Of a stretch of 54,876 bases of DNA, positions 32,542 to 41,612 are shown piece after piece (the stretch's first letter is position 1; each line of letters starts with the position of its first letter). The stretch comes from Candidatus Binataceae bacterium (GTDB lineage: Bacteria > Desulfobacterota > Binatia > Binatales > Binataceae): assembly GCA_035308025.1 (NCBI GenBank), contig DATGHL010000019.1, forward strand, positions 1 to 54,876, read 5' to 3'. A program made the position numbers and the translations under genes. The notes under the pieces are model-generated. The model did not search any database. It saw only the letters and a list, made by a program, of their open reading frames with translations, and was not told the origin of the DNA.

Positions 32542-33993
32542 ATGCGTAAGCAAGCAAATGGATTCAGCCCTTTCCGCCTTGTGGTTGTGACGACCGTGCT
32601 GGGCTTGATTATGCAAGCCAGTTGCTCGCACTCGACGATCGTCAATCAACGCTTTGTCCTCGCACAGATAGACGCGATGGCCGCCGCGAGCAGCGGTCAG
32701 GCAGCCGAGGCGACGGCGGCGGCCAAGATCAAGATACCGGTGCCTGGCGACGTCTTAATCGCCGGCGGCGTGAGCGGCACAAAATCGACGGGCAAGGCGC
32801 AGTTCTACGATCCGACCACCAAAAAATTCTCTACCGCCGGCGCGATGAGCAGCAGCCGCATCGCGCCCTGCGGCCTGAGCCTGGCGAATTCGCCCGCGAC
32901 GCAACCGATCTTTGTCTTCGGCGGCGCGCAAGGGTCGGCCACCACCAAGAACGAAGTGACGCTGACCCTGATGCCGCTGAACAGTGCCGAACAGTATGCG
33001 CCCGCGACTGGGCTCTTCTCTGCGGTCACCGGGTCCATGACTGCGCCGCGCGCCGGCTGCACCGCGACGCTTTTGAGTGACGGCACTGTGCTGATCGCCG
33101 GCGGCCTCGACGCGACTGGTGCGCCGCAAACCACCGCCGAGATTTTCGATCCGGTCGCCGTGACCTTCACTGCAACCAAAGGCAGCCTGAACAGCCCGCG
33201 CGCTTTCCAGACGGCGACACTGTTTCCCACCGGTCCTCTGGCCGGCGAAGTTTTGCTCACTGGCGGCCTCGCCAACAACACCATTGGTTCGTCCTCTCAG
33301 GGCCTGACGTTGAATACCGCCGAGCTTTACAATCCCGCGACCGGCACCTTCAGCCTGGTCGCCTCGAGCATGAGCGATTTTCGCGCGTTCCACACCGCGA
33401 CCGCCCTTCAAGACGGCACCGTGTTAGTCGCCGGCGGCGACAGTGACGGATTTCCCGGGTTTGCCTTTGGCGCGACTGCCACAGCCGACATCTTCGATCC
33501 GGCAACGCAAACCTTCACCGCAACCGCCGCGCCGATGGCGGAGACTTTGCTTCTGCAGGGGGCGACCCTGCTCGCGGACGGCACGGTCCTCATCACGGGC
33601 GGTTTCGACGCGTCGCAGATCGTGATTTTCACCAATGGCAGCTTTGGTGCGTTTTTCGGCTCAGTGGCGCAGGGCGCGGAACTCTACAATCCAACTTCCA
33701 AGACCTTTTCTTGCATCGGCGGAACTGTTGTGACCAAGAAAACCAACCAGACGGTATGCGCCTCCACGATGAAGCATCCTCACGCCGGTCACGCCGCAGT
33801 ACGGCTCACCGACGGGACGGTGCTCGTAGCCGGCGGTTTCGGCGGCTCGAAAGATACGAGTAACGCCAAGACCACCAAGGTCGCCGAGATCTACGATCCG
33901 ACGACGCAGACCTTTACCAAGGTCGGCGGGATGAAAACCTCCGCGGCCTTGAGCGCGGTCGCAATCGTGACCAGCCCGACGCTCGCGAAATAG
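32542..33993 (+). CDS. Kelch-repeat exported protein, possible lipoprotein
   Basis: A 483-residue protein from an ATG preceded by AAGGA. The first 28 residues are an export signal, and MQASC at the end is a weak lipobox, so membrane anchoring through Cys28 is possible. The rest is a beta propeller of kelch/galactose oxidase-like repeats: at least six blocks with DGTVLIAGG or similar, followed by AEIFDP or AELYNP and T-x-TF. One blade is interrupted near residue 365. No catalytic site is visible. It probably works in binding at the cell surface. It converges on the luciferase-like gene with 25 bases between. Confidence 0.82.
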   Translation: MRKQANGFSPFRLVVVTTVLGLIMQASCSHSTIVNQRFVLAQIDAMAAASSGQAAEATAAAKIKIPVPGDVLIAGGVSGTKSTGKAQFYDPTTKKFSTAGAMSSSRIAPCGLSLANSPATQPIFVFGGAQGSATTKNEVTLTLMPLNSAEQYAPATGLFSAVTGSMTAPRAGCTATLLSDGTVLIAGGLDATGAPQTTAEIFDPVAVTFTATKGSLNSPRAFQTATLFPTGPLAGEVLLTGGLANNTIGSSSQGLTLNTAELYNPATGTFSLVASSMSDFRAFHTATALQDGTVLVAGGDSDGFPGFAFGATATADIFDPATQTFTATAAPMAETLLLQGATLLADGTVLITGGFDASQIVIFTNGSFGAFFGSVAQGAELYNPTSKTFSCIGGTVVTKKTNQTVCASTMKHPHAGHAAVRLTDGTVLVAGGFGGSKDTSNAKTTKVAEIYDPTTQTFTKVGGMKTSAALSAVAIVTSPTLAK

Positions 33994-34018
33994 ACGCGTG
34001 CGTCACGTCGAGCCCGGC

Positions 34019-35389
34019 TCAGCGTGATGCCGCCCGCGCCTTGAGCGAGACCAGCGGTTCGCGCTGTGTCCCAGCGATATACGGACGCGAGCCCGGCTCG
34101 CGTTGGAAGGGATCGACCAGCCCGAGTTCCTTGCCCATCTCGCGCACCGCGGGCAGAACCTCCTGCCCCAGCAGGCGAATATTCGTCATGCGATCGGCGA
34201 AGCTGACCGGGCCCTGCGACGCGAAGAAGCCGAAGACGCTCGGCCGCAGAGTTTCGAGGATGCGCCGAATCTTCGGCAGCACCGATTTTGGTGTCCCGGC
34301 CACGACGGCCATGCTCTTCTTGGTCTTCTCGTAGCGGCCATAGATCGCAGCTTTGGCGTCAGCGATCGAGGCGTCGCCGCGCTGCAGCCGCTTTTTCGTA
34401 CTGTCTTTTTTGGGTGCATCACCGCGCGCCCGCCCGAGCTGCTCAGCGCTGATCCCGAGCGTGCCGGCGCCGCTGTCGCCGCTGGCGGTTGCCCGCGCCA
34501 GCCGCCGCGTCGCCTCCTTCGAGTTATAGCCGGGCGGCAGCGTATGTTCAGGCCGCGAGAAATTGACCTGGCCGCCGCCGAACAGATGGCATCGGCCGAG
34601 TTCATCGGCTTTCGCCTCAGTCTCGGCGCAAAAGACGTGTTGCAGGTAGCCGAAGTTCTCCGGGCCGGCGATGTACCCCTCCTGCGCGGCAACATCGGCG
34701 TAGAGGTTCCACAGCTCGACGGTCGCGCTCAGTCCGGTGCCGAGACCCAGGTAGAGGTAACGATGCCGCGCGCACCAATCGACGGTTTCGGGACTGAGCA
34801 CGCCCGGAATCCAAATCTGCGGGCGCGGCTTCTGATAGGGCGTCACCCACGGATTGATGAAGCGATAATTGAAATGCTTGCCCTCCCAGCGGAACGGACC
34901 CGGCCGCGTCCAGGCGGCGAGGATGACGTCGTGGGCTTCGTTGAAGAGCTCGCGGTTGTAGGCCGGGTTGGCGTTGTTGAAGATCTGCTCGCTGCCCGCG
35001 CCGCGCACCCATCCGGGCACCAGCCGCCCGCGCGAGATACAATCGATCGTCGCCAGCTCCTCGGCCACGCGCAGCGGATTCTTGAAGGTCGGCAGCGGAT
35101 TACCGAGCAGGACGATTTTGATCTTTTCCGTAATCCGCGCGAGGATCGCCGCCTCGACGTTCATCACGCCGCCCATGCAGAACGGCGTCCCGTGATGCTC
35201 ATTCAGCATCACCGCGTCGAAGCCAACCTCTTCGGCATAAACCGCCTCGTCCAGATACTCCTGATAGAGGCGCGCGCCGACTTCGCGATCAAAGAATTTA
35301 TTCGACAGGCCGAAGAAGGCGCCGTGCTTGATCACCTCGTCTTCGGGAACGTCGCGATAGGGCCGTTCGGTGAAATACATCAACTGCAC
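34019..35389 (-). CDS. LLM class flavin-dependent oxidoreductase (long form)
   Basis: A 456-residue luciferase-like protein, longer than the 336-residue relative at 8120. VMLNEHHGTPFCMG (about residue 60) and NPLRVAEELATIDCISRGRL (about 103, read in two parts) are family blocks, as is PQIWIPGVLSPETVDW. A Lys/Asp-rich insertion lies at about residues 310-345, and the C-terminus has a basic tail. The enzyme would use FMN or F420 to oxidise an unknown substrate. It is monocistronic, with GAGGAC before the ATG. Confidence 0.87.
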   Translation of the reverse strand: MQLMYFTERPYRDVPEDEVIKHGAFFGLSNKFFDREVGARLYQEYLDEAVYAEEVGFDAVMLNEHHGTPFCMGGVMNVEAAILARITEKIKIVLLGNPLPTFKNPLRVAEELATIDCISRGRLVPGWVRGAGSEQIFNNANPAYNRELFNEAHDVILAAWTRPGPFRWEGKHFNYRFINPWVTPYQKPRPQIWIPGVLSPETVDWCARHRYLYLGLGTGLSATVELWNLYADVAAQEGYIAGPENFGYLQHVFCAETEAKADELGRCHLFGGGQVNFSRPEHTLPPGYNSKEATRRLARATASGDSGAGTLGISAEQLGRARGDAPKKDSTKKRLQRGDASIADAKAAIYGRYEKTKKSMAVVAGTPKSVLPKIRRILETLRPSVFGFFASQGPVSFADRMTNIRLLGQEVLPAVREMGKELGLVDPFQREPGSRPYIAGTQREPLVSLKARAASR

Positions 35390-35681
35390 AGGAGTCGTCC
35401 TCCTTTAGCGTCGGCGCCCTCGATGGGGTCGCCCAAGTCGCCAAGCTAGCGATGGCAGGAGTGTTTTGGCAAGCCTCGAACGTGCACTAGCGCCCTGCAA
35501 GCTACAAGCTTCAGGGTTCGCAGCCACTTTGCATTGAATTCAAAACAAAAAAGTGAGCTTCGACCGAATTGTTCATTGTGGTTGAACAACCCGTTCGCTC
35601 GTTTTGAACGCCTTTCAATTGAAACGGAAAGGGTAGGCCAAACGAATAATTCTGGCCAAAACCCACAAGGAGAAAAAGGAA

Positions 35682-36059
35682 ATGGCTGCAAACAAGTTCT
35701 TGCTCAAGGGTGCAGGCGTCGAAGTGGATTACACGATCGGCCTCACGCCCGGCCTCGTTGCCCTGGTATACAAAGCCGGGGCGTTCCAGAAAGACTTCAC
35801 GTCCGCACAGGTCCTCTCTAATGACACCGGCCTTGGGGAATTAGTATCCGTCCCGCTGATCCTCAGTATTGACACGGGCGGAGAGCGGTTCGGCTTCTTC
35901 CTGCCGTTTATCGACGTGGCCCGCGGTCAGACGGCGCACTTTTGCACGGTCGGGGTCTACGAGACCTTCAGCGGCCCGGATTCTATCCCGCACCGGCCGG
36001 CGACCTGGCGCTGCATTGAAATGACCGGCATCGCGGAGAGCGTCATCGTGCCCCTGTAA
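35682..36059 (+). CDS. Hypothetical protein, 125 residues
   Basis: A 125-residue protein from an ATG behind a strong AAGGAG. It has no signal peptide or membrane helix and looks beta-rich, with alternating hydrophobic strands (VDYTIGLT, LVALVYKAG, VPLILSIDT, ERFGFFLPF). I recognise no family. The upstream 290 bases are AT-rich, with a TTTCAATTGAAA palindrome at 35613 and a repeated GGCCAAAC, which suggests a regulated promoter. A perfect terminator follows 31 bases after the stop, so the gene is a single unit. Confidence 0.6.
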   Translation: MAANKFLLKGAGVEVDYTIGLTPGLVALVYKAGAFQKDFTSAQVLSNDTGLGELVSVPLILSIDTGGERFGFFLPFIDVARGQTAHFCTVGVYETFSGPDSIPHRPATWRCIEMTGIAESVIVPL

Positions 36060-36090
36060 GAAACCAAGATCTCAGTTTCTTCATATGCGG

Positions 36091-36122
36091 CCACTCGGAG
36101 CTGGTAGCTTAGCTCCGAGTGG
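36091..36122. terminator. Terminator hairpin after the 125-residue gene
   Basis: A perfect 12-bp inverted repeat (CCACTCGGAGCT with its complement) around an eight-base loop. There is no long T run on either side, so it may instead be a strong attenuating or protective hairpin. Confidence 0.6.
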
Positions 36123-36221
36123 TCCGGCGTTGACCGCGGCTGAGCGATGGCAGCTCTAAAGTTTCGTATATAAGGGCGGAACCGGAATTGCTTCAAGAGT
36201 TCTCGAATTCATCGCGAATGG

Positions 36222-36896
36222 ATGAGTGATCGAGCGTCCACGACCGATCTTGCAAGCGTGGCGCTTTTACGATTCGCTGATTTCGAGATGGGTCCCGCTC
36301 ATACCGCGCGCGCCACGCTCTTCCGGCTGCTGCCCGTGGCCCTGCTCGCGACGCTTACCCTTGCTCTTTTCGGCTGCGCCGAAAGCTCGACGCCGGCTGC
36401 CAACGCGGTGCCGGTTGCTCGCATCCAGCGCCATTCCGGGGCGCTCAATAGCCTCATGAAAAAGGCCAAGGAGGCGCCGCCGGACAAGGTGCTCACGATG
36501 GAACTCGAATTCGCCAACCACGATCAGGCGGAACTCGATCGTTTGATGGCCGAGGTCGAGGATCCGCACTCGAAACGTTATCACCAATGGCTTGATCCGA
36601 AGGAGGTTCACGCCCGCTTCGGCGAGTCGCAGGACCAGTTCAACGCGGTGCTGCAATGGCTCCAGGCACAGGGCCTCGCCGTCACCGACCAGAACTACGG
36701 CAGCAACGAAGATTACATCCGCTTCACCGGCACGGTGGCGCAGGTCGATAAGGCCTTCCAGGTGCACATCATGCAGCCTGAGTTCGAGCTTTACGTGCCG
36801 CGCGAGGATCCATTCATGCCCGCTCAATTCAGCGGCGTCGTGGCGCGTATCAACGGCCTCGACAACGTCGGCTTTCGCGAAGTCGAATCGCGTTAA
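36222..36896 (+). CDS. Lipoprotein with a stand-alone pro-kumamolisin activation domain
   Basis: 224 residues from the ATG at 36222; a second ATG at 36288 would place the signal peptide at the N-terminus and may be the true start. The signal ends in LALFGC, a good lipobox, so the protein is lipid-anchored. Residues about 85-215 match the propeptide domain of sedolisin/kumamolisin peptidases: HSKRYHQWLDPKEVHARFG, then a helix and WLQAQGL, then VAQVDKAFQVHI. No peptidase domain follows and none is nearby. It could be a peptidase inhibitor or chaperone. It converges on the DUF3106 gene. Confidence 0.75.
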   Translation: MSDRASTTDLASVALLRFADFEMGPAHTARATLFRLLPVALLATLTLALFGCAESSTPAANAVPVARIQRHSGALNSLMKKAKEAPPDKVLTMELEFANHDQAELDRLMAEVEDPHSKRYHQWLDPKEVHARFGESQDQFNAVLQWLQAQGLAVTDQNYGSNEDYIRFTGTVAQVDKAFQVHIMQPEFELYVPREDPFMPAQFSGVVARINGLDNVGFREVESR

Positions 36897-36917
36897 CCCG
36901 CCGCTCTTACGGGGTAA

Positions 36918-37559
36918 TCAGGGGTTTTTGCTTTCGGGTCCCGGACGACCATCACCGCCACCCTCACCCGAATGACGATGCATCGCGCGGAAACGCGCAC
37001 GCATCTGCTGGCGTTCCTCCGGCGACATCCGCTGCCAGCGCTGGTAATTGTTGAGCATGCGCTCACGTCCGCCCGGCGGCATGCTTTGAAAGCGCTGATA
37101 ACGCTGAGTAATCCGCCGCTGTTGCTCCGGCGGCAGGCGCTTGAAGCGCGCGTAGCGCTGGCTGAGCTCGGCGCGCCGCTCCGGCGGCAACTGACGCCAC
37201 CGCCGCAGTCCCTGCAGCACGTGCGCTCGTTCTTCGGGCGGCAGGCTGCGAAACTCGCGAAAGTTCCGCTGCACGCCCATCCGTTCATCCGGCGTCATCT
37301 GCTGCCAGTGCGAGAAATTCTCCAGCACCCGACTGCGCTCGTCCGGCGTCAGATTCGCCCATTCGTCCGGATGCTGGCGGATTAGTTCCTGCTCCGCAGC
37401 GCTATACGAATATCCGGAGTCGGGCGCCTGCGCGCGGACCGGCGCTGCCGCGACGATCGAGACGAGCGCGAGCGCGATTGCGCTCACAGTCCATGTCATC
37501 CCGCGATGCTTGGACATCGTGAGAGGCTTGGACATCCCGCTATGCCGGCGGCGGCTCAT
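36918..37559 (-). CDS. DUF3106 family periplasmic protein
   Basis: A 213-residue protein. After a signal segment (AIALALVSIVAAAPVRAQ) come five to six near-identical helical units of about 22 residues: the pattern is W/F-x-x-x-P/T-P-E-E/Q-R, seen as MTPDERM, LPPEERA, LPPERRA, LPPEQQR and MSPEERQ. This is the DUF3106 pattern. The C-terminus is Gly/Glu-rich. It lies last in a leftward sigma/anti-sigma operon; ATGA overlap with the gene before it indicates translational coupling. A role in envelope stress is inferred from the operon. Confidence 0.82.
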   Translation of the reverse strand: MSRRRHSGMSKPLTMSKHRGMTWTVSAIALALVSIVAAAPVRAQAPDSGYSYSAAEQELIRQHPDEWANLTPDERSRVLENFSHWQQMTPDERMGVQRNFREFRSLPPEERAHVLQGLRRWRQLPPERRAELSQRYARFKRLPPEQQRRITQRYQRFQSMPPGGRERMLNNYQRWQRMSPEERQQMRARFRAMHRHSGEGGGDGRPGPESKNP

Positions 37560-37891
37560 AGCTGCGGCACTCCTTCCGTGTTGGCTGGCGGCCCGGCATT
37601 CGGAGGTAGACCCGCATCAGGAGTCGGAGCAGCGTCAGGAATAGGCGGTACCGGGGGCTCGTCGCCAGAAGCTGGAGCAGAATTCGACCCGGAGCCCGCC
37701 AGATATCCCATCTGGTTGAGGGTCTGGATCTGATCGAGCATCGACGGACCCGGCGTCGCGTCGCTCCCGGGCTCCGGTGTCGGCGCTGCGAACAGATCGA
37801 GATTGAGCAGCATCCGCAGCGGCGGCGATTGTTGCGCCACACCCCGTCGCACGCTGACGAAAAGCAGTACCGTGGTGAAGGTCATCGCCAT
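37556..37891 (-). CDS. Hypothetical exported Pro/Ala-rich protein
   Basis: About 111 residues from the ATG at 37891, behind AGGG. Longer starts up to 37978 are open but overlap the anti-sigma gene by 80 bases. A short hydrophobic signal (MTFTTVLLFVSVRRGVAQ) is followed by LRMLLNLDLFAAP and MLDQIQTLNQMGYLAG, then a long Pro/Ala/Gly-rich tail without structure. It sits between the anti-sigma and DUF3106 genes and overlaps the latter in ATGA. I recognise no family. Confidence 0.6.
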   Translation of the reverse strand: MAMTFTTVLLFVSVRRGVAQQSPPLRMLLNLDLFAAPTPEPGSDATPGPSMLDQIQTLNQMGYLAGSGSNSAPASGDEPPVPPIPDAAPTPDAGLPPNAGPPANTEGVPQL

Positions 37892-37898
37892 GATCGCC

Positions 37899-38447
37899 CT
37901 AAAGGTGGCGGACCCCTGCAGCCTTTGAATCTGATGGCGCCAGTTCATCGAGATGCTCGATGACTTCATAATTATCATTTTCGAGCAGGTCTAGCCGCTC
38001 GACCATCGGATAATCGCGCAGGAGTCCGACATCGGTGCGGCTGGCCACGTCTTCGAAAGCGAGTTGCTCGAGACCCAATTGATCGGTCACGGGCACCGCG
38101 CGATGCGGCCCGCGATGCAGTATGGCCAGCGAGACAATCGCAATTGCCGCGACGCCCGCGGCCGCCAGCGGTCTCCACGCGAAGATCGCTTGTTGCCACG
38201 GCAGCCGCGACGGCGCTTTGCGCGCCGCCAGCTTGCGCCGCAATTCGCTGCGAAATGCGCTCCATTCCGGCGTGGGCAGCTGCGCGACTTCGCGCGCGAT
38301 CAAACCCAGCGCCCGCGTCAGCGCTTGCGCCTGCGCAGGACACTCGCCGCAGTTCTGCAGATGAGCCTCGACCCGCGTCCGCTCGCGCCCGGCAAGTTCA
38401 CCGCGCAACCAAGGAATCAGATCAGCTTCAGGATGCCTGCGCAGCAT
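37899..38447 (-). CDS. Anti-sigma factor with zinc-finger (zf-HC2) domain
   Basis: 182 residues from the ATG at 38447, two bases after the sigma factor stop. The N-terminal domain has LIPWLRGELAGRERTRVEAHLQNCGEC when read in two parts; H-x3-C-x2-C is the zinc anti-sigma motif. A single membrane helix (AAAGVAAIAIVSLAIL, about residue 90) follows, then an acidic periplasmic tail (DLLENDNYEVIEHLDEL). It would hold the ECF sigma factor inactive at the membrane and release it on an envelope signal. Confidence 0.85.
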   Translation of the reverse strand: MLRRHPEADLIPWLRGELAGRERTRVEAHLQNCGECPAQAQALTRALGLIAREVAQLPTPEWSAFRSELRRKLAARKAPSRLPWQQAIFAWRPLAAAGVAAIAIVSLAILHRGPHRAVPVTDQLGLEQLAFEDVASRTDVGLLRDYPMVERLDLLENDNYEVIEHLDELAPSDSKAAGVRHL

Positions 38448-38449
38448 GG

Positions 38450-39022
38450 CTAAGTTTCCTTCAACATCTTCATCAGTCGCGTCACGCCCCGATGCAAATG
38501 CACGCGGGCCGTGCTTTCCGAACATTTGAGCACCGCGGCAATCTCACGGCTGCTGAGGTCCTCCTGCACGTGCAGCAGGACGGCGGCGCGTTGCGCCGGT
38601 GAAAGTTGCTTGAGCACTTCGCGGAGGTTCCCCGCGGTCTGACTGCGGATCGCGTCCAGCTCGGGACCCGGTTGTTCAGAAGGCGGGTCGATCGGCGGCT
38701 CGTCCGACTCCTCGCGCGGACTTGAGAGCGGCAGGACTTTCCGCCACCAGCGGTTGCGCCGCTGATGATCGATGCAAAGGTTGACGACGATCCGGTAAAA
38801 CCAGGTGGAAAAGCGCGAACGCCCGTCAAAGCGATGGGCCGACTCGAACAAACGGATGAAAGCTTCTTGTGCGATGTCACGGCCGTCGGCCTCGTTGCCC
38901 AGAATGGAGCCGGCCATGCGGAAGACCCGCGCCTGATGGCGTTCGACCAGCGTCTCGAAGGCCATATTGTCGTGCGCGGCGATTCTTTGGCACAGTTCCT
39001 CATCCGTCGGCTCCAAATTCAC
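38450..39022 (-). CDS. ECF RNA polymerase sigma factor
   Basis: 190 residues from a GTG at 39022 with AGAGAG upstream; a TTG at 39076 would add 18 residues. Region 2 is clear: FETLVERHQARVFRMAG, then DIAQEAFIRLFESA and RFSTWFYRIVVNLCID. A Pro/Glu linker follows, and then region 4 with LSPAQRAAVLLHVQEDLSS and IAAVLKCSESTARVHLHRG. It directs RNA polymerase to stress promoters and leads the sigma/anti-sigma/hypothetical/DUF3106 operon. It is divergent from the triple-repeat protein gene, a possible target. Confidence 0.92.
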   Translation of the reverse strand: MNLEPTDEELCQRIAAHDNMAFETLVERHQARVFRMAGSILGNEADGRDIAQEAFIRLFESAHRFDGRSRFSTWFYRIVVNLCIDHQRRNRWWRKVLPLSSPREESDEPPIDPPSEQPGPELDAIRSQTAGNLREVLKQLSPAQRAAVLLHVQEDLSSREIAAVLKCSESTARVHLHRGVTRLMKMLKET

Positions 39023-39353
39023 CGGTCCATCTCTCTGGTACGGCTGCGCCCACTTCTGGGGATGCGCGCGCGACAATTCTCATCGAATGACGGGAAATTG
39101 CTCGCTTTAGCCGACGCCGGACCGATGTTACTCCCCGCAGAGCATTGGACGGAAGGAGATTAAGATTCGTTTACCTTCGCAGCGCAGTGTCTCATGAAAG
39201 CCCGGAGAATTTCTTTGTTCCTTACGATTGCTGCGGAATGCTTCGCGAACTCCGCAACCTCGAGTAGCGTAAACGGAAGCGAGCCGCTCTGCGTCCAACG
39301 ATTTGAGCGGCACAAATCGCCGATCAAAGGAGAAAGACGGGAGGTCCAAGTTG

Positions 39354-40202
39354 ATGAAAACTGAAGGTAAAAGGAAGAAACGTTTGCTTACGGCCTTTGC
39401 GGCGTCGATTCTGGTCGGCGCGCTCGGTACTGGGGCCATGGCGCAAAACAGCCCGGTGGCCAACTTTGATTACGGCTACCTGAACCAGCATCCGCAGATC
39501 GCTCAGCAATTGGCCGGCAATCCCGCGTTGGTCGATAACTCGCAATACATGACGGACCATCCGGGCCTGCGTGAATACTTTGCGAATCATCCCGAAGTCA
39601 GGTCACTGATAAAACATCATCCGTACCGCTTTATGTCCGCCGAAGACCAGGCCAACAATTGGCGTGGTCGATACTGGCCCAATAACTGGACCGGAAATTA
39701 TCATCCTTATCCAGCGGGCGGCTGGAATTCTTACAACAACGCCAATAATGCCTCGTGGCGCTTTGACCACGGCTACTTGTCGCAGCATCCCGACGTCGCG
39801 CAGCAGTTGGCGTCGAATCCGGCGTTGGCCGACAATCCGCAGTTCATGGCCAGTCATCCCGGACTGCAGGAATACCTGGAGAATCATCCGCAGGTGCGGA
39901 GCGATCTGCGACAGCATCCCTACCAATTTCTGAGCCGGGAAGACCGGCTCAATGGCTGGCATGAGCCTTACAATCCAAATGCTCCGCAGCCGCTCGCGAA
40001 CAGTGACCGCTACCTCGATCAGCATCCCGAGGTCGCGCAGCAGCTCAACACAAATCCCCGGCTGATCGATAATCAGCAGTACGTGAGTAACCATCCGGGT
40101 CTGCACGAATTTCTGGCGACTCATCCCGACGCGCGCCGGCAGTGGCGGTCGCATCCGTACAGGTTTGATCATCGCGAGAATCGCTACGATCGGACTCACT
40201 GA
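39354..40202 (+). CDS. Secreted protein with three tandem HP-repeat domains
   Basis: 282 residues from the ATG at 39354 behind GGGAGG. A signal peptide ends at GAMAQ. Three repeats of about 55-60 residues follow (about residues 38-96, 138-196 and 218-276), each with Y-L-x-Q-H-P, A-Q-Q-L, N-P-x-L-x-D-N, H-P-G-L and H-P-Y-x-F. The spacers are rich in Asn, Trp and Pro. Every unit has about six His, so metal binding is possible. I recognise no named family. It stands head-to-head with the ECF sigma gene. Confidence 0.7.
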   Translation: MKTEGKRKKRLLTAFAASILVGALGTGAMAQNSPVANFDYGYLNQHPQIAQQLAGNPALVDNSQYMTDHPGLREYFANHPEVRSLIKHHPYRFMSAEDQANNWRGRYWPNNWTGNYHPYPAGGWNSYNNANNASWRFDHGYLSQHPDVAQQLASNPALADNPQFMASHPGLQEYLENHPQVRSDLRQHPYQFLSREDRLNGWHEPYNPNAPQPLANSDRYLDQHPEVAQQLNTNPRLIDNQQYVSNHPGLHEFLATHPDARRQWRSHPYRFDHRENRYDRTH

Positions 40203-40213
40203 GGAAGCTCTCC

Positions 40214-40244
40214 CTGACCCCTCTCCTGCATGGAGAGGGGTCAG
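40214..40244. terminator. 13-bp inverted repeat, terminator or REP-like
   Basis: A perfect stem CTGACCCCTCTCC around a five-base loop (TGCAT), starting 12 bases after the triple-repeat gene. It lacks a T tail. Similar CCCTCTCC hairpins are common intergenic repeats in many proteobacteria, so it may be a REP-like unit that also ends transcription. The rest of the 314-base gap to 40517 shows nothing I can name. Confidence 0.65.
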
Positions 40245-40516
40245 AAACCTTCCGAATTTCCCGCCCAATCCCCTTCTGTCCTTTCCCGGTTTTTCGGGCA
40301 GCGCGCATCTCTACGTTCCACTGCGGAAGGTTGTGCCTGTCTCCCAAATAGATAAATCGCGTTTGCGCTGCTGCGCGATCCGACGCGCACCTGCGCTCCG
40401 GTCCGCACCGAAATGGGCGCGCACCGCGGGCGCGGCGCTCCACAGAGTTCGAGGATTCTGCTTATAGGGTTCCGGATGGACAGCTCTGCCGTAACTTTTA
40501 TACGGTGGGGGTCTGA

Positions 40517-41440
40517 ATGATTCCCTTTGCCGGAAATCCCCTTAATCGCGCGAGCGAGAAGCGCACCGATACAGCCTGGATCGAGGCCAGGCGGCGCGAA
40601 CCCTCCTCGCTGATTTTGCCAATGTGGCGTCTCGCGCCATTTCTTCGCGGGCTGGAAGAGGCGGTCGCACCCACGGAGCTCGGCCTGGTCCATCCGGAAA
40701 TCGCGGATGCGCTTGCGGATGAAGACGCGGCGTGCGTTTTTCTCGGCCTCGACGGTGACCTCGCGGTGTTCGCACTCGACCTCGCCGCGAGCGGCGACCC
40801 GGGGACAAGAGAACCGCTTGCCGGACTCGGCCATTTCCGCGAGGCCCGTAACGCTGCGCAAATTGTCTCGATCAAAGACGCCGCGATCATCGCGCAAGCT
40901 AAGGCGATAATCGATTGGCATCAGCGCCACGGTTTCTGCCCGCGGTGTGGCGCAGCGACGAAGATCATGGATGCGGGCTATCGGCGGCTATGCGGCCAAT
41001 GCAAGGCGGAACATTTTCCGCGCGTCGATCCGGTGGTGATCATGCTCGCGACCAACGGTGAAGCATGCCTCGTCGGGCGCGGCAAACAGTTTCCGGCCGG
41101 GATGTTCTCGGCGCTGGCAGGCTTCATCGAGCCCGGCGAAACGATCGAGGAAGCCGTCCGCCGCGAACTGATGGAGGAGGCGGGCCTTAAGGTCGGCGCG
41201 GTAACTTATTATGCGACGCAGCCATGGCCCTTTCCCTCGTCGCTAATGATCGGATGCTTTGCGCAGGCCGCGAGCCGCGCCGCCAAGGCGGACGACAACG
41301 AGCTCGCCGAAGTGCGCTGGCTCGAGCGCAGCGTCGCGCGCGAGCTGCTGGCGGGAAAGCAGGTCGCGGGCATCCGGGTGCCGCCGCCGATCGCAATCGC
41401 CCATCATCTGATCAAGGCGTGGGCGTTCGGCGAGAAGTAA
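40517..41440 (+). CDS. nudC: NADH pyrophosphatase
   Basis: A 307-residue NudC. The N-terminal part is poorly conserved, as usual. CPRCG and CGQC (about residues 139-160) form the zinc ribbon. The Nudix box GFIEPGETIEEAVRRELMEEAGL lies at about residues 196-218 (read here in parts), with the catalytic REL-MEE core, and TQPWPFPSS (about 235) is the NudC-specific NAD motif. It hydrolyses NADH, or NAD caps of RNA, to NMN(H) and AMP. It converges on the alcohol dehydrogenase. Confidence 0.93.
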   Translation: MIPFAGNPLNRASEKRTDTAWIEARRREPSSLILPMWRLAPFLRGLEEAVAPTELGLVHPEIADALADEDAACVFLGLDGDLAVFALDLAASGDPGTREPLAGLGHFREARNAAQIVSIKDAAIIAQAKAIIDWHQRHGFCPRCGAATKIMDAGYRRLCGQCKAEHFPRVDPVVIMLATNGEACLVGRGKQFPAGMFSALAGFIEPGETIEEAVRRELMEEAGLKVGAVTYYATQPWPFPSSLMIGCFAQAASRAAKADDNELAEVRWLERSVARELLAGKQVAGIRVPPPIAIAHHLIKAWAFGEK

Positions 41441-41612
41441 CCGCGAATCAATTGCTGGCGGAAGCCCTTTCGGGACGTCGCTCGCGGTCATGACCTTGGC
41501 TGCTTTGCAATGCACATGGCGTTGGGGGTCCGCGATCCGGATTGGCGCGCCGTCCGCGAAGGCGACTACTGCCTCGATTCCGGCTCCGGCGATATTCTTC
41601 AGACTCAGGACA

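Noticed and set aside
39128..39463. A 111-codon minus-strand frame between the sigma gene and the repeat protein
   Set aside because: It overlaps the signal peptide of the repeat protein on the other strand and has no ribosome site or family pattern.
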